Assembly: GCF_037963145.1 (NCBI RefSeq)
Contig: NZ_CP150144.1
Location: 2,108,001-2,172,000 of the forward strand
Source of the DNA: Oceanobacillus sp. FSL K6-2867
GTDB lineage: Bacteria > Bacillota > Bacilli > Bacillales > Amphibacillaceae
Direction: 5' to 3'
Length of the DNA: 64,000 bases
Part shown: positions 18,689 to 29,141 of the stretch, piece after piece
Layout of the letters: each line of letters opens with the position of its first letter
Position numbering within the stretch: the stretch's first letter is position 1
The notes under the pieces: model-generated
Databases searched by the model: none
What the model saw: the letters and a program-made list of their open reading frames with translations, nothing else
What the model was told of the DNA's origin: nothing
Made by a program: the position numbers and the translations under genes

Positions 18689-20512
18689 TTAATACACGTC
18701 ACGTTGATAACGCTTTTGCCTGCGCATTTCGTTTAAGGCAAGCTCTGCTTCATCGTGGCTTAAGTGACCTTCCTGCTCGAGAATGGTGACCAATGTTGTA
18801 TGAACATCGCTGGCCATATGCCTTTCATCCCCACAAACATAGATATGTGCTCCATCTGCAATCCATTGATAAATGTCCTTGCTCTTTTCCAGCATGCGAT
18901 GCTGTACATATACCTTTTCATCTGTATCCCGGGAGAACGCAACATCCATTTTCGTTAATACGCCTTCCTTGAGCCATCGTTGCCATTCCACTTGATAAAG
19001 AAAATCGGAATCAAAATGCTGATCTCCGTAGAATAGCCAGGTTTTGCCGTTGTGTCCGATTTCCTCACGTTCCTCTAGGAAAGAACGGTAAGGGGCAACC
19101 CCTGTTCCAGGACCAATCATGATTACGGGTGTATCTATATCGGCAGGGAATTTAAAATTCGGGTTCCGATGGATATATACTGGAATCTGCTCACCAGGCT
19201 CTACACGATCAGCGCATTGCCCCGAGCAAACCCCAGCTTGAATTTGTCGATGTGCAGGATATTTTACGGCTCCAACAGCAATATGAACCTCGTCAGGGTT
19301 TGCCTTGTAGCTGCTTGTAATCGAATATAGCCGAGCCGGAATCTTCCGCAGTATTTGAATGAACTCAATAGGAGCAATGTTGTTCGGGCGATAATCCCTA
19401 ACGAGATCAAGCAAATCTCTGCCATTGATATATGTTTTTAGGTTTTCTTCATTATCCGGCTGCAGTAAATCTTTTAACCTATCATGATTAAAAAGCTGTG
19501 CAGCTTTTTGCAGTAAAGACTTTGTTAATCTGGAAATTTCATAATTGGTTAATAGAGCTTCCCTTAGGGCACGCACCTCGCCTTGCTTATTGATTTGGAC
19601 GCTTGTTTGAGGATCCCAGCCCATCTCTGCAATTAAATCATCTACTAAAGCAGGATTGTTTTTCGGAAAAATACCAAGGCTATCACCAGGCTCGAACTCG
19701 AACTTTGACCCTTCCAGTGACAATTCAAGATGGCGCGTCTCCTTATTCGAACCGCGTCCGTTAAGGTTTAAATTTTCGAGCACTTCGGCATGGAATGGGT
19801 TTGCTTTGGAATAGATAGGCTGTTCAATTATGGATGTCTCGGATAACGAATCTGCCTGTGTTGTTTCATGTGTATCTTTCATTTCCTGTAAGATGCCTAG
19901 TACACCATCCATCCATTCTGCTGCAGGCTCATCAAAGTCCAAATCACAATCGACTCGGGGATAGAGCCTTTCACCTCCCAATTCCTCCAATCGCTTATCA
20001 AACTCTTTACCGGTTTGGCAAAAGAATTCATAGGATTCGTCACCGAGAGATAAGACTGAATATTGTAGATCCTTTAATTGTGGTGCCTTTCTGCTATGAA
20101 GAAATTCATGGAATGTTCGAGCGTTATCTGGTGGGTCCCCCTCTCCATGGGTAGCCGTGATAATGAATAGATCTTGAACTTTTTTTAAGTCTTTTGGTTT
20201 AAAGTCATCTAAAGCAGCAATTTTGACTGGGAAGTCTTGTTCCTTAATCCTCTGTCCAAAGCGTTCAGCAAGTGACTGTGCATTCCCTGTTTCAGATCCA
20301 AAAAGAATGGTAACCTGCCTCAGTTCTGTTTGATTTTTGGCATTATGGGATTGACCGAATGAATCAATGATAAAACTTGATTGGGTGTTTTGAGGGACGG
20401 TTAAGTATCCGCTCAGCCATATTCGTTGTTCGTCGGTTAATGTTGAGAGAATATGATTCAATTTCTCCGACTGTTCTTGACTAAAAGGACTATTAGTAAC
20501 TTGTAACTGCAA
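18689..20512 (-). CDS. cysJ: Sulfite reductase (NADPH) flavoprotein, alpha subunit
   Basis: Moves electrons from NADPH through FAD and FMN to CysI. Of 607 residues, the order is: N-terminal helical leader (~1-60), flavodoxin domain (~67-210; FMN loop FGSETGNAQSLAERF, then ATHGEGDPPDN), a connecting domain, the FAD site RLYSITSSYKANPDE and GVCSGQCADRV, and the NADPH domain (VIMIGPGTGVAPYRSFLEER, LFYGDQHFDSDFLYQ, VYVCGDERHMASDV-type end, here IYVCGDERHMA). The tail YQRDVY is the usual end. It follows cysH by about 140 bp without a clear terminator, so it may be read from the cysH promoter, its own, or both. Confidence 0.97.
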   Translation of the reverse strand: MQLQVTNSPFSQEQSEKLNHILSTLTDEQRIWLSGYLTVPQNTQSSFIIDSFGQSHNAKNQTELRQVTILFGSETGNAQSLAERFGQRIKEQDFPVKIAALDDFKPKDLKKVQDLFIITATHGEGDPPDNARTFHEFLHSRKAPQLKDLQYSVLSLGDESYEFFCQTGKEFDKRLEELGGERLYPRVDCDLDFDEPAAEWMDGVLGILQEMKDTHETTQADSLSETSIIEQPIYSKANPFHAEVLENLNLNGRGSNKETRHLELSLEGSKFEFEPGDSLGIFPKNNPALVDDLIAEMGWDPQTSVQINKQGEVRALREALLTNYEISRLTKSLLQKAAQLFNHDRLKDLLQPDNEENLKTYINGRDLLDLVRDYRPNNIAPIEFIQILRKIPARLYSITSSYKANPDEVHIAVGAVKYPAHRQIQAGVCSGQCADRVEPGEQIPVYIHRNPNFKFPADIDTPVIMIGPGTGVAPYRSFLEEREEIGHNGKTWLFYGDQHFDSDFLYQVEWQRWLKEGVLTKMDVAFSRDTDEKVYVQHRMLEKSKDIYQWIADGAHIYVCGDERHMASDVHTTLVTILEQEGHLSHDEAELALNEMRRQKRYQRDVY

Positions 20513-20651
20513 AGCTAATCACCTCTCAAGAATATTTTTAATTTAGTCTACTGATGTTATTTGCCTATCAACAATATAACCAATGTATACATAGCTGTTT
20601 ACTATGTTTAATGCCTGGGATTATTGCTCGTATTCCGATATAAGATACGAT

Positions 20652-21386
20652 TTAATCGTTTTGAGTTGTAGAAGTATGGAGACCACACTCTGTTTTATTG
20701 AATCCGGACCATCTTCCTGTACGAGAATCGCCTTGGTCCATAACTTGTGATGTACATGGAATACAGCCTATACTTGGATAATTCTGGTCGTGCAATAGAT
20801 TATAATCCAGCTTATTTTCTTGGATATAATCCCACACATCCTTCCATGTCCAATGGATCAATGGGCATATCTTTATCGATTGAAACCGCTCATCCTTATT
20901 TATAAAATCAGTCTTGCTTCTTGAAGGGGACTGTTCCCTGCGAAGACCTGAGATCCAAGCGGGAGCACCACTTAGAGCTTCTTCAAGCGGTTTTATTTTT
21001 CGGATATAGCAGCATTGATCAGGTTTTCGCTTCCATAATGCGGATCCATGTTGCTTAGCCTGTTCTTCCAAGGTTAATTCGGGTTTCTTTAAGTGAATAC
21101 GAAGGTCTGGATACTTTTTCTTCACCTTGTCAATCAAATCGTATGTTTCCTGAAAATGCAGATCCGTATCGAGAAAAACAATAGCGGCATCTTTTTGTAT
21201 CTTGGAAATCAGATCTACCAATATAACGCCTTCAGCACCAAAACTACAAGCATAAACAACACGGTCACCATAAGTCTCGTAGGCCCACTGTAAAATCTTC
21301 AAAGCGCCTTTGGTCGAATCCGCAGGTAACCAATTTTTAAAAGGATCTCCATTGAAATTCGTATAGCTAATCGAATAATTATCCAT
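20652..21386 (-). CDS. cysH: Adenylylsulfate/phosphoadenylylsulfate reductase
   Basis: Reduces activated sulfate (APS or PAPS) to sulfite with thioredoxin. I start at 21386 ([11 protein letters not shown]), which has GGAGGG upstream; the in-frame ATG at 21401 contains that site. The 244 residues show the ATP-pyrophosphatase-like fold ([36 protein letters not shown]) and [13 protein letters not shown]. The cysteine pairs CC ([11 protein letters not shown]) and CxxC (GCIPCTSQ) hold a 4Fe-4S cluster in APS-type reductases, and ECGLH carries the redox cysteine. The cluster cysteines favour direct use of APS, while cysC in the same cluster makes PAPS; the Bacillus enzyme is known to accept both. 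A SAM-I riboswitch precedes it. Confidence 0.95.
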   Translation of the reverse strand: MDNYSISYTNFNGDPFKNWLPADSTKGALKILQWAYETYGDRVVYACSFGAEGVILVDLISKIQKDAAIVFLDTDLHFQETYDLIDKVKKKYPDLRIHLKKPELTLEEQAKQHGSALWKRKPDQCCYIRKIKPLEEALSGAPAWISGLRREQSPSRSKTDFINKDERFQSIKICPLIHWTWKDVWDYIQENKLDYNLLHDQNYPSIGCIPCTSQVMDQGDSRTGRWSGFNKTECGLHTSTTQND

Positions 21387-21401
21387 CCTTAAACCCTCCA
21401 T

Positions 21402-21441
21402 AAAAATAATAATCCCTCTTCTTTTATGAAAGAAGAGGGAT
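21402..21441 (-). terminator. Riboswitch-controlled terminator before cysH
   Basis: On the minus strand a perfect 12-bp stem (21413-21424 with 21429-21440) is followed by a T-rich run ending next to the cysH ribosome site. It is the expression platform of the SAM riboswitch. Confidence 0.88.
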
Positions 21442-21477
21442 ATGAATTTTATCCTGACTAGGACTGGAATTCACTCT

Positions 21478-21582
21478 TCTTATCTTTCAGACTATCCGTC
21501 TGTAGGAATTGGCACAGTATTTGTTTAAACCTGTTGCCGAGGTTTCAAAGGGCCCTTCCCTCCACCTCTCTGGATAAGAGTA
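21478..21582 (-). ncRNA. SAM-I riboswitch (S-box) aptamer
   Basis: Read leftward from 21582, the sequence shows the S-box landmarks in order: CTTATCCAGAGAGGTGGAGG, the GGGCCCTTTGAAACC segment, CGGCAACAGG, GTGCCAATTCCTACAG and closing GAAAGATAAG, which pairs with the first block as P1. A terminator hairpin follows at 21402-21441. By analogy with known S-boxes, SAM binding should favour termination, so cysH (and possibly the genes beyond) is on when SAM is scarce. I recognised it by motif order, not by a covariance search. Confidence 0.93.
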
Positions 21583-21871
21583 TAATTAATCCGAGTAATA
21601 TAATCTAAATTATGTGTATTATATATGATTAAAAATCCAAAATCAACCATTTTTTGAAAAAATAAATTAATTTCAAAAGAAACACTAATCAGAATGGGGG
21701 GCCATATCTTTGCTTAAAAAGTAAATACCTGGTTGCAATAATACAATTTCTTTACATTATTCGACAATCCATTTTTAAACCTATAGAGCTATGGTAGATT
21801 GATAGAATGAGTTTTATAAAAATGCCATAGTGCTTTATATAGATTTACATGATTAAAAGGAGAACTAGAAA

Positions 21872-23365
21872 ATGTTTTATCATACAAGTACGGAAAAGAA
21901 ACTAGAAGCAATAAAACGTAAACGGAAATGGAGCTTTTTAAGCAAGACGGCAATAATGACATGTTTAGGATTTGGGATTACCTTAAACCCTGTACAGGCA
22001 GAGGACAAACTGGAAACAATATATCATGTGTACATAGATGGCGAGCATCTTGGAAAGGTTGATGATCAGGATCTTGTTCAGCAAGCAATTGATGATAAAC
22101 TGGCTAAGCATCAGAATAATTATGATGCTATTGAGTTAACCATTGGCGAGGACGTCACCTTCATCCCTGAAATGGTTTTTAATCCGAAATACAATAACGA
22201 AAAAGCAGCAAAAAGGCTGGACGAGCACTTAACCGTAATGGCAGATGCAGTGGAATTGAATATTGCAGATGAAACTGTTGGTTATTTTAAAGATGAAGAA
22301 GCGGCTGAAGCAGTTCTTGATGCATATACGACAAAGTATGCGGATGAAGACGAATGGGAAAAAATCGAAGCTGACAAGCAAAAGGCTGCAGCTGATAAAG
22401 AAGCAAAAGAAAAGCAAGTTCAAGATAAAAAGGTTCCTGATGTTGGAGAAACACTTGTTACAGATATTGCATTATCGAAAGAGACTGTTATCTCCGAGGA
22501 AACTGCAGATCCAGATGAAATTTTAACGGAAAAACAAGGTATAAAAAAGCTGGAAAAAGGGACGCTTCAAGACAAGGTGCATACCGTTAAAGAAGGAGAA
22601 GTGCTAGGGGAGATTGCTGAAAAGTATGATCTATCGACGAAAAAATTGCTGGAGCTGAATTCTGATTTAGCAGATGAAGCTGTATTGAAAATTGATCAGG
22701 AAATCAACGTAATGGAATATAAGCCATTTGCACAAGTTGTAGTGACAGAAGAGCAGACAGTTGAGGAATCAATTGCATTTGAAACGGAAGTAATTGAATC
22801 AGAGGATATGTATAAAGGCGAAGAAAAGGTAAAACAAGAAGGCGAAGAAGGGAAAAAAGAAGTTCTATATGAAATAGAGAAACGAAATGGCAAGCAAGCA
22901 GCAAAAGAAGTTCTGGATGAAACGATCACAGAAGAGCCTGTAAATAAGATTGTTATCAAAGGCACTAAAGTGATTTCGTCACGAGGAACTGGGGATATGG
23001 CATGGCCAGCAGTCGGTGGATATATTTCTAGTCATTTAGGAGAGCGCTGGGGGAAAATGCATAAAGGAATTGACATTGCACGCCCAAGCAATCGCAATAT
23101 TTTAGCTGCCGATAATGGTGTTGTCGAGTCTGCTGGCTATAATAACGGCGGATATGGCAATAAGATTGTGATTAATCATAATAACGGCATGAAAACAGTC
23201 TATGCCCATTTATCCTCTATCGATGTCAAAGTCGGGCAGGTTGTCGAAAAAGGCAGCAAAATTGGCGTGATGGGTTCAACGGGAAATTCGACAGGAATTC
23301 ACCTTCATTTTGAAGTATATAAAAGTGGAAGTCTCGAGAATCCGACAGAATATGTAAGTAAATAA
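21872..23365 (+). CDS. Secreted M23 endopeptidase with LysM and G5 domains
   Basis: Peptidoglycan hydrolase of 497 residues. Layout: signal peptide (~1-44, ending PVQA), an all-helical/mixed N-terminal region with acidic coiled stretch (~150-185), LysM module (~243-288; HTVKEGEVLGEIAEKYDLS), G5 domain (~290-367), and a zinc peptidase M23 domain (~400-497). The metal ligands are visible in HKGIDIA (H and D) and HLHFEV, plus the YAHLSS histidine. It lies just upstream of walRK with a terminator between. The WalRK system controls wall hydrolases, so this gene is a plausible regulon member. A signal-peptide and ribosome-site (AAAGGAG) start at 21872 agrees. Confidence 0.93.
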   Translation: MFYHTSTEKKLEAIKRKRKWSFLSKTAIMTCLGFGITLNPVQAEDKLETIYHVYIDGEHLGKVDDQDLVQQAIDDKLAKHQNNYDAIELTIGEDVTFIPEMVFNPKYNNEKAAKRLDEHLTVMADAVELNIADETVGYFKDEEAAEAVLDAYTTKYADEDEWEKIEADKQKAAADKEAKEKQVQDKKVPDVGETLVTDIALSKETVISEETADPDEILTEKQGIKKLEKGTLQDKVHTVKEGEVLGEIAEKYDLSTKKLLELNSDLADEAVLKIDQEINVMEYKPFAQVVVTEEQTVEESIAFETEVIESEDMYKGEEKVKQEGEEGKKEVLYEIEKRNGKQAAKEVLDETITEEPVNKIVIKGTKVISSRGTGDMAWPAVGGYISSHLGERWGKMHKGIDIARPSNRNILAADNGVVESAGYNNGGYGNKIVINHNNGMKTVYAHLSSIDVKVGQVVEKGSKIGVMGSTGNSTGIHLHFEVYKSGSLENPTEYVSK

Positions 23366-23402
23366 TAAGAAGGTCGGCTCTGCCTGAGCCGGCCTTCTTC
23401 CT
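23366..23402 (+). terminator. Terminator after the M23 peptidase gene
   Basis: A strong G/C-rich hairpin (GAAGGTCGGCTC paired with GAGCCGGCCTTC) follows the stop directly and ends in a T-rich tract. It separates this gene from the wal operon. Confidence 0.88.
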
Positions 23403-23506
23403 TTCGACAAAATAAGTAAAAGGATAGACGTTTCCTAGGTAAAGACAGATGAGCAAAAGTACGGTAGAATAGAATGAAGGAATGGATAAAAAGGAAGTGA
23501 AATTAG

Positions 23507-24208
23507 ATGGCACAAAAAATACTAGTTGTAGATGATGAGCAACCAATTGCAGATATATTAAAATTTAATTTAGAAAAAGAGGGCTATCAAGTAATCATAG
23601 CAAATGATGGTGATACAGCTATCGAGCTTGCTGAAAGTGAGAACCCTGATTTAATTCTATTGGATATTATGCTGCCAAATAAAGATGGAAATGAAGTACT
23701 TCGTGAAGTGAGAAAGACACAGACAATGCCAGTTATTATGTTGACGGCAAAGGATTCAGAAATTGATAAAGTGCTTGGACTCGAGCTTGGTGCAGATGAT
23801 TATGTGACAAAGCCGTTCAGCAACCGGGAGCTGATTGCACGCGTAAAAGCAAATCTGCGCAGGCAGCAGGTTCCAGATGATACGGTGAAGGCAACAAAGG
23901 ATATTGTTATTGGAGATCTTGTTGTTCACCCGGATGCATATGTGGTTTCGCGAAAAGGCGAACAAATCGAGTTAACGCACCGTGAATTTGAACTATTGCA
24001 TTATTTAGCTCGCCATATAGGACAAGTAATGACAAGAGAGCACTTGCTTGAAACTGTTTGGGGCTATGATTACTTTGGAGATGTCCGCACGGTTGATGTT
24101 ACCGTACGCAGACTTCGTGAGAAAATTGAGGAGAATCCGAGTAACCCAATGTGGATCGTGACAAGACGGGGTGTAGGATATTATTTACGCAATCCTGAGC
24201 AGGAGTAG
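23507..24208 (+). CDS. walR: Response regulator WalR (YycF)
   Basis: Essential OmpR-type regulator of cell-wall metabolism. Its 233 residues hold a receiver domain (1-120) with the acid pair at the start (VVDDEQP), phosphoacceptor D53 in [10 protein letters not shown] in MLTAKD and K in YVTKPF. A winged-helix DNA-binding domain (~135-230) ends [27 protein letters not shown] precedes the ATG. It heads the tightly packed walRKHIJ operon; walK starts 5 bp after its stop. Confidence 0.97.
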   Translation: MAQKILVVDDEQPIADILKFNLEKEGYQVIIANDGDTAIELAESENPDLILLDIMLPNKDGNEVLREVRKTQTMPVIMLTAKDSEIDKVLGLELGADDYVTKPFSNRELIARVKANLRRQQVPDDTVKATKDIVIGDLVVHPDAYVVSRKGEQIELTHREFELLHYLARHIGQVMTREHLLETVWGYDYFGDVRTVDVTVRRLREKIEENPSNPMWIVTRRGVGYYLRNPEQE

Positions 24209-24213
24209 TTGCG

Positions 24214-26043
24214 ATGAATAAAGTTGGTTTTTTTCGTTCGATACAATTAAAGTTTATTATTATTTATATCTTATTATTGCTGCTTGCAGTTCAGGTGATT
24301 GGATCATTCTTTAGCATCAGACTGGAGGATGATCTAATGGGAAGCTTTAAAACTTCCATTAATGAGCGGGTGGAGCTCTTAAGCTATAACCTCGAACAAG
24401 CTTTTGAACGAGAGCGAAATGAAGAGGATGGTGACATACCTTTACAGCAAGAGGTACAGCAAATTGTTGAAGATATAAGTACCGATAATGCAGCTACAAC
24501 CGTACAGGTAATTGATAATCAGCGGCGTGTTTTGGGAACGAATAGAATTAATGAAATGGACGAGATTGGAAAAAAATCAACACAGCCTCTAGTTCAGCAG
24601 GCATTATTTTTTGATTCCCAGCAGAAAAATGAGTTTGAAGATAATGGAGAAAGTGTGTATGTCCAGGTAGAACCAATATTTGATTCAGAAGGCTTGGCTG
24701 TTGGGGTTATTTATTTTCAATCCTCATTGGAAGGCGTATACGATCAAGTAGAAGGCATTAATCGCCTCTTTTTCCAAGGATCTGTACTGGCAATTACGAT
24801 ATCAGCAATCCTTGGGGTGCTTGTCGCACGTACCATTACAAAGCCGATTAAGGAAATGAAAGAGCAAGCTCAGATCATGGCAAATGGGGATTTCACACAA
24901 ACACTTAATATATATGGGAAAGACGAAATCGGCCAGCTGGCTGAGACCTTTAATGATTTGAACAGCCGGCTGAAGCATTCGTATGCAACGATTGAAGAGG
25001 AACGGAGAAAGCTAAGCTCCGTCCTTTCCAATATGTCCGATGGTGTTATTGCCACAGATAATAGTGGGGCGATTACATTAATGAATGAAGCTGCAGGAAG
25101 ATTGATCGGTAATAATCCAGAAGAAGTTATTGGCGACTTTCTATTGGACATTCTGCAGCTCGAAGGTAAGATTATCGATATAACGGATTTGCAAGATAGT
25201 GGATCAATGATTATCGATTTCAGTGATGATGATAGTCCTTTCCTGATTCGGGCAAACTTTTCAACTGTATTGGATGACGAAGAGGAAATAACCGGATTCA
25301 TTACGGTAATTAGTGACGTAACCGAGCAGGAAAAGGTGGAACAAGAACGACGTGATTTCGTATCCAATGTTTCGCATGAACTGCGGACACCATTAACAAC
25401 AATGAAAAGCTATCTGGAGGCACTTACCGATGGAGCTTGGGAGGATAAAGACATCGCTCCGAAGTTTCTAAGTGTTGCGCAAGGTGAAACAGACCGGATG
25501 ATTCGCATGGTAAACGATTTGCTTCAGCTTTCGAAGATGGATTCGGATGAGCTGCCGATGCATAAGGAACGCGCCGAATTCGCGGGCTTTTTCCATCATG
25601 TGATTGACCGGTTTGAAATGAATTCCCCTGAAAAAATAAAACTCGTTCGCGAAATTCCAGATGTACAAAGCTATGTATGGATGGATAAAGATAAAATGAC
25701 ACAAATTCTGGATAATATTATTTCAAATGCGATTAAATATTCCCCAGAGGGTGGATTAATACGTTTAAAACTTGAAGTAAAGCGTCATTATCTGCTTGTT
25801 AGCATCAAGGACCAAGGAATGGGCATTGCTTATGATAAGCTGGAAAAAGTCTTTGAACGGTTTTACCGAGCAGATAAAGCACGAGCAAGGAAATTTGGTG
25901 GCACAGGCTTAGGGTTGGCAATTACGAAAGAATTAGTGGAAGCACACCACGGGACAATCTGGGCGAAAAGTAAAGAAGGTGAAGGGACAACGATTCTCTT
26001 CACATTACCGCTTATGAATAAGAAGCGGAGGGGAGTCCGATGA
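24214..26043 (+). CDS. walK: Sensor histidine kinase WalK (YycG)
   Basis: Membrane sensor kinase partner of WalR, with 609 residues. Two membrane segments (~13-35 and ~183-203) enclose an extracellular sensor loop. Inside are a HAMP domain (~205-255), a PAS domain (~265-370; AITLMNEAAGRLIG), the phosphorylated H388 in VSNVSHELRTPL, and the ATPase domain with N box (DNIISNAIKYS), G1 (IKDQGMGI) and G2 (GGTGLGLAI). The last codons overlap the ATG of walH by 4 bp. By family knowledge it monitors wall synthesis and controls hydrolase genes. WalH and WalI encoded next are its membrane-bound modulators. Confidence 0.97.
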   Translation: MNKVGFFRSIQLKFIIIYILLLLLAVQVIGSFFSIRLEDDLMGSFKTSINERVELLSYNLEQAFERERNEEDGDIPLQQEVQQIVEDISTDNAATTVQVIDNQRRVLGTNRINEMDEIGKKSTQPLVQQALFFDSQQKNEFEDNGESVYVQVEPIFDSEGLAVGVIYFQSSLEGVYDQVEGINRLFFQGSVLAITISAILGVLVARTITKPIKEMKEQAQIMANGDFTQTLNIYGKDEIGQLAETFNDLNSRLKHSYATIEEERRKLSSVLSNMSDGVIATDNSGAITLMNEAAGRLIGNNPEEVIGDFLLDILQLEGKIIDITDLQDSGSMIIDFSDDDSPFLIRANFSTVLDDEEEITGFITVISDVTEQEKVEQERRDFVSNVSHELRTPLTTMKSYLEALTDGAWEDKDIAPKFLSVAQGETDRMIRMVNDLLQLSKMDSDELPMHKERAEFAGFFHHVIDRFEMNSPEKIKLVREIPDVQSYVWMDKDKMTQILDNIISNAIKYSPEGGLIRLKLEVKRHYLLVSIKDQGMGIAYDKLEKVFERFYRADKARARKFGGTGLGLAITKELVEAHHGTIWAKSKEGEGTTILFTLPLMNKKRRGVR

Positions 26044-27365
26044 AATTAGAAACAGCAAAAACGTTAATATTAATTGTTTTAATTGGAACAAGCTTACTTC
26101 TCACCCTTGGAACAGGAAGCTATAAGCCAAGTCAGACAGCATTAAATAATGAGACGATTGATGAGGTTGACATTGGCGGAACAGTAGAAGATAAACGGAG
26201 CATCATTGAGCCAATGGACATCATTTTACATGCGAATGGCAGTTATTATGGTTTTAAGGATCCAGCAAAGCGAGAGAGCCTATATAATCAGATGAATTCC
26301 TGGATTTTATCTGATATTACGATTCAATCCGTTACGGAACGTACGCCAAGTGATTATGAGGTAGAGCTGATATTTCCGAAAAGTTTCCCGGTGGAGCTGC
26401 TTGGGAGTATTTTCAAAGTGAATGATGAAAATGTCCAATTACCCGAAGGTGCGTTATTTGAAAGAATATATATTAAGTTTGATGCCGATACATCGACACT
26501 GCTTGTTGAGGTAGCTACTACTGATGGCAGGCTAGTGAATGCAAAAATAAACGATTCCAATGACTTTAATCATCTCTGGTCTTATATGAGCGGGTTTGAT
26601 TTGGATACATTCCGGCTGTATACGCTAATGGATGAAGGGGGTAAAGATATTTACTTGCCTACCGGTGAGATTGTGTTACCGAAAAAAACGATGTCCTTTA
26701 AACGAATTGATCCACCTGACATGCGAGATGTATTATTTGATACGCCATCTGTAGTCAGTGAGTCCAGAACGCCGGAAATTGGTGAGAGCTATTTTACGGA
26801 CAGTCGTCAAATGCGAGTGGATGAGGATGGTATTGCAATGGAATATGTAAACATTTTAACAGAGGATAATAATACAGATCCATTGCTCTCTCCAAAACTT
26901 TTATTGGATAGAAGTATTTCGCAAATTAATAATCATAAGGGCTGGACAAATGATTTTCGATTAGCAGAATTGGATATGACACAAGGTCTGATAAAATATC
27001 GGATGTATTTTGAAGGATATCCTGTCTTTAACCATGACAATATGGCTATGATCGAACAAAAATTGAACAGCCAGCAATTGGTTGAATACCGCAGGCCAAT
27101 GATTTTATTTGCTCAGTCTGTTATTAATGAAACACCTGTAGAGCTAGCCTCTGGAGAAGTTATTAAAAAGGATATCCTTGAATCCAAAGAAGGATATAAT
27201 GTAGAGAATGTACAGGCTGTAACACTTGGCTACCGGCTGAATATTGATACCGATTTTTCGTACAATGAAAATGTTGAGCTCGAACCAGTATGGTATATCA
27301 AATACAATGGTCGCTGGATTCAGCATGCCTTTAATGATTTAATAAACCCAGAAGGGGGAGATTGA
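26040..27365 (+). CDS. walH: Two-component system regulatory protein WalH (YycH)
   Basis: Protein of 441 residues with one N-terminal membrane segment (~8-26) and a large extracellular part, as in YycH. Recognisable pieces are RVDEDGIAMEYVN and the C-terminal VWYIKYNGRWIQ. In Bacillus it binds WalK through the membrane helix and restrains it, whereas in Staphylococcus it activates. Which applies here cannot be read from the sequence. It overlaps walK by 4 bp and the beginning of the walI frame, indicating translational coupling. Confidence 0.93.
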   Translation: MKLETAKTLILIVLIGTSLLLTLGTGSYKPSQTALNNETIDEVDIGGTVEDKRSIIEPMDIILHANGSYYGFKDPAKRESLYNQMNSWILSDITIQSVTERTPSDYEVELIFPKSFPVELLGSIFKVNDENVQLPEGALFERIYIKFDADTSTLLVEVATTDGRLVNAKINDSNDFNHLWSYMSGFDLDTFRLYTLMDEGGKDIYLPTGEIVLPKKTMSFKRIDPPDMRDVLFDTPSVVSESRTPEIGESYFTDSRQMRVDEDGIAMEYVNILTEDNNTDPLLSPKLLLDRSISQINNHKGWTNDFRLAELDMTQGLIKYRMYFEGYPVFNHDNMAMIEQKLNSQQLVEYRRPMILFAQSVINETPVELASGEVIKKDILESKEGYNVENVQAVTLGYRLNIDTDFSYNENVELEPVWYIKYNGRWIQHAFNDLINPEGGD

Positions 27366-27367
27366 GA

Positions 27368-28297
27368 ATGCAGTGGGGCCATATTAAAACACTATTTATT
27401 CTCAGTTTCCTTATTTTGAATATCTACTTATTGGTTCAATATGTTGATAGACAGCAGGATTCAGAACGTCCAGTCTTGGATGAAAGTAAAGAATCAAGTA
27501 TGGAAGAACGACTGGAATCGGAGAATATTACGATTCAAACAGAGCTTGAATCAGATGTTACCGAGTCTAATTATATTAGCGTTTCTCAAAAAAAATTTAC
27601 CGAAGAAGAAAAGGGCATGTTAAATAGCATCGAAAATTTAACAGCGGCGGTGATTGATGATGAGTTTATCGTAGCTCAGCTGAATGAGCCAGTCCCAATC
27701 CCTATTAATGCGAGTGACAGTCGAATTACAGAACTGCTGGCACCCAACCTAGCATATGCGGATGAATATACCTTCTGGGACTGGAATGAAGATTACAGGG
27801 TACTGATTTTCTCACAGTCCAAGGAAGGACGGCCAATATATCTGAATGGCAGTGCGATCATCCTCGCTTATTTAAACCAAGATAACGAGGTAACTCACTA
27901 TACACAAATGATGCTGGGAGAGTCGAGCAAGCAAGGGACGGCGCAAGCAATAAATCCGCCGATCCAGGCCATTGGAACGCTGTTTGAGCGGAATAACCTT
28001 ATACAGGATGATGTGGTCACCGAGGTGAAATTAGGATTCTTATCCCGTATCCCCGCAGAAGGCAGTCATGTGTTTGCACCGACATGGAAGGTAACGGTAA
28101 ACGAAAGCAGGAATTACTTTGTAAATGCGATTGAAGGGCTTGTGTATGCAGGAACGGATAAGGAATTTCTTAATGAGACAATCGAAAAGAATATAACGAG
28201 AATAGGAAGTTTACCAGAAGAAAGTGAGATAAAGGAATCCGCTCTACATGCTTTAGAGCAGAGTCTTGAGATAGGAAATCGGAGTGAAATAGAATGA
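27368..28297 (+). CDS. walI: Two-component system regulatory protein WalI (YycI)
   Basis: Partner of WalH, 309 residues: one N-terminal membrane helix (~8-24, [20 protein letters not shown]) and an extracellular domain. I use the ATG at 27368 (MQWGHIKT) behind GGGGGAG, because YycI proteins start M-x-W-x-x-x-K-T. A TTG two codons upstream would also work. It acts with WalH on the WalK sensor at the membrane. Its stop overlaps the walJ ATG. Confidence 0.92.
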   Translation: MQWGHIKTLFILSFLILNIYLLVQYVDRQQDSERPVLDESKESSMEERLESENITIQTELESDVTESNYISVSQKKFTEEEKGMLNSIENLTAAVIDDEFIVAQLNEPVPIPINASDSRITELLAPNLAYADEYTFWDWNEDYRVLIFSQSKEGRPIYLNGSAIILAYLNQDNEVTHYTQMMLGESSKQGTAQAINPPIQAIGTLFERNNLIQDDVVTEVKLGFLSRIPAEGSHVFAPTWKVTVNESRNYFVNAIEGLVYAGTDKEFLNETIEKNITRIGSLPEESEIKESALHALEQSLEIGNRSEIE

Positions 28298-29079
28298 CAT
28301 TACGTTTTAGTGTATTGGCATCTGGAAGTACGGGGAACGCGTTTTATATCGAAACAGACAAACAGCGGTTTCTGGTAGATGCTGGATTAAGCGGGAAGCA
28401 AATGGACCAGTTATTTAGCAAAATTCAGATTGATCCTGCTGCCCTTTCCGGAATTTTAGTGACTCATGAGCATAGTGATCATATTAAGGGGTTAGGGATT
28501 ATGGCAAGGAAATATAATCTCCCAATCTATGCAAATGAAAAGACCTGGAAAGCAATGGAGAATTCGCTAGGAAAGCTTACGACAGATCAGAAATTACTGT
28601 TTGGCATGAATGAAGTGAAGTCGTTTGATGATTTGGATATTGAATCATTTGGTGTATCTCATGATGCTGCAGAACCAATGTTTTATACTTTCCGCCATGA
28701 TGGGAAGAAAGTCGCGCTTGTAACAGATCTTGGCTATGTTTCGGAGAGAATTAAGAAGACAGTAGAGGATGCGGATGCATATGTTTTCGAGTCGAATCAT
28801 GATGTAGAGATGCTGCGAATGGGACGTTATCCATGGAGTGTAAAGCGTCGTATATTAGGTGATTCTGGTCACGTTTCAAATGAGGATTGTGGTTTAGCGC
28901 TTGCGGATATAATTAGTAACCGTACGAAGCGAATCTATCTTGCCCATTTGAGCTTGGATAACAATATGAAAGACTTGGCCCGAATGTCAGTGCAAAGTGT
29001 TCTCCAGGAAAGAGGCATTCAAATCGATTTACACGATACAGATCCTAAAGAGCCGACCCCTTTATTTGAGGTTGTATAG
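28294..29079 (+). CDS. walJ: MBL-fold hydrolase WalJ (YycJ)
   Basis: Cytoplasmic metallo-beta-lactamase-fold protein, 261 residues, last gene of the wal operon. Metal ligands are visible: [10 protein letters not shown] (HxHxDH motif, ~58-67), D in TDLGYV, H in ESNHD and the late LAHLS. It starts [19 protein letters not shown], the usual beginning. In other Firmicutes it acts as a nuclease linked to mismatch repair and to coordination of wall growth with division. The substrate here is not shown by the sequence. Confidence 0.94.
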   Translation: MTLRFSVLASGSTGNAFYIETDKQRFLVDAGLSGKQMDQLFSKIQIDPAALSGILVTHEHSDHIKGLGIMARKYNLPIYANEKTWKAMENSLGKLTTDQKLLFGMNEVKSFDDLDIESFGVSHDAAEPMFYTFRHDGKKVALVTDLGYVSERIKKTVEDADAYVFESNHDVEMLRMGRYPWSVKRRILGDSGHVSNEDCGLALADIISNRTKRIYLAHLSLDNNMKDLARMSVQSVLQERGIQIDLHDTDPKEPTPLFEVV

Positions 29080-29141
29080 TTAATTTTTCAGGCGATATCC
29101 CTAGATATATTTGTTTAATAATTTCCGGTTTAAGGTAATAC

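Noticed and set aside
21442..21600. T-box leader before cysH
   Set aside because: No T-box antiterminator motif is visible; the order of conserved blocks is that of the SAM-I aptamer.
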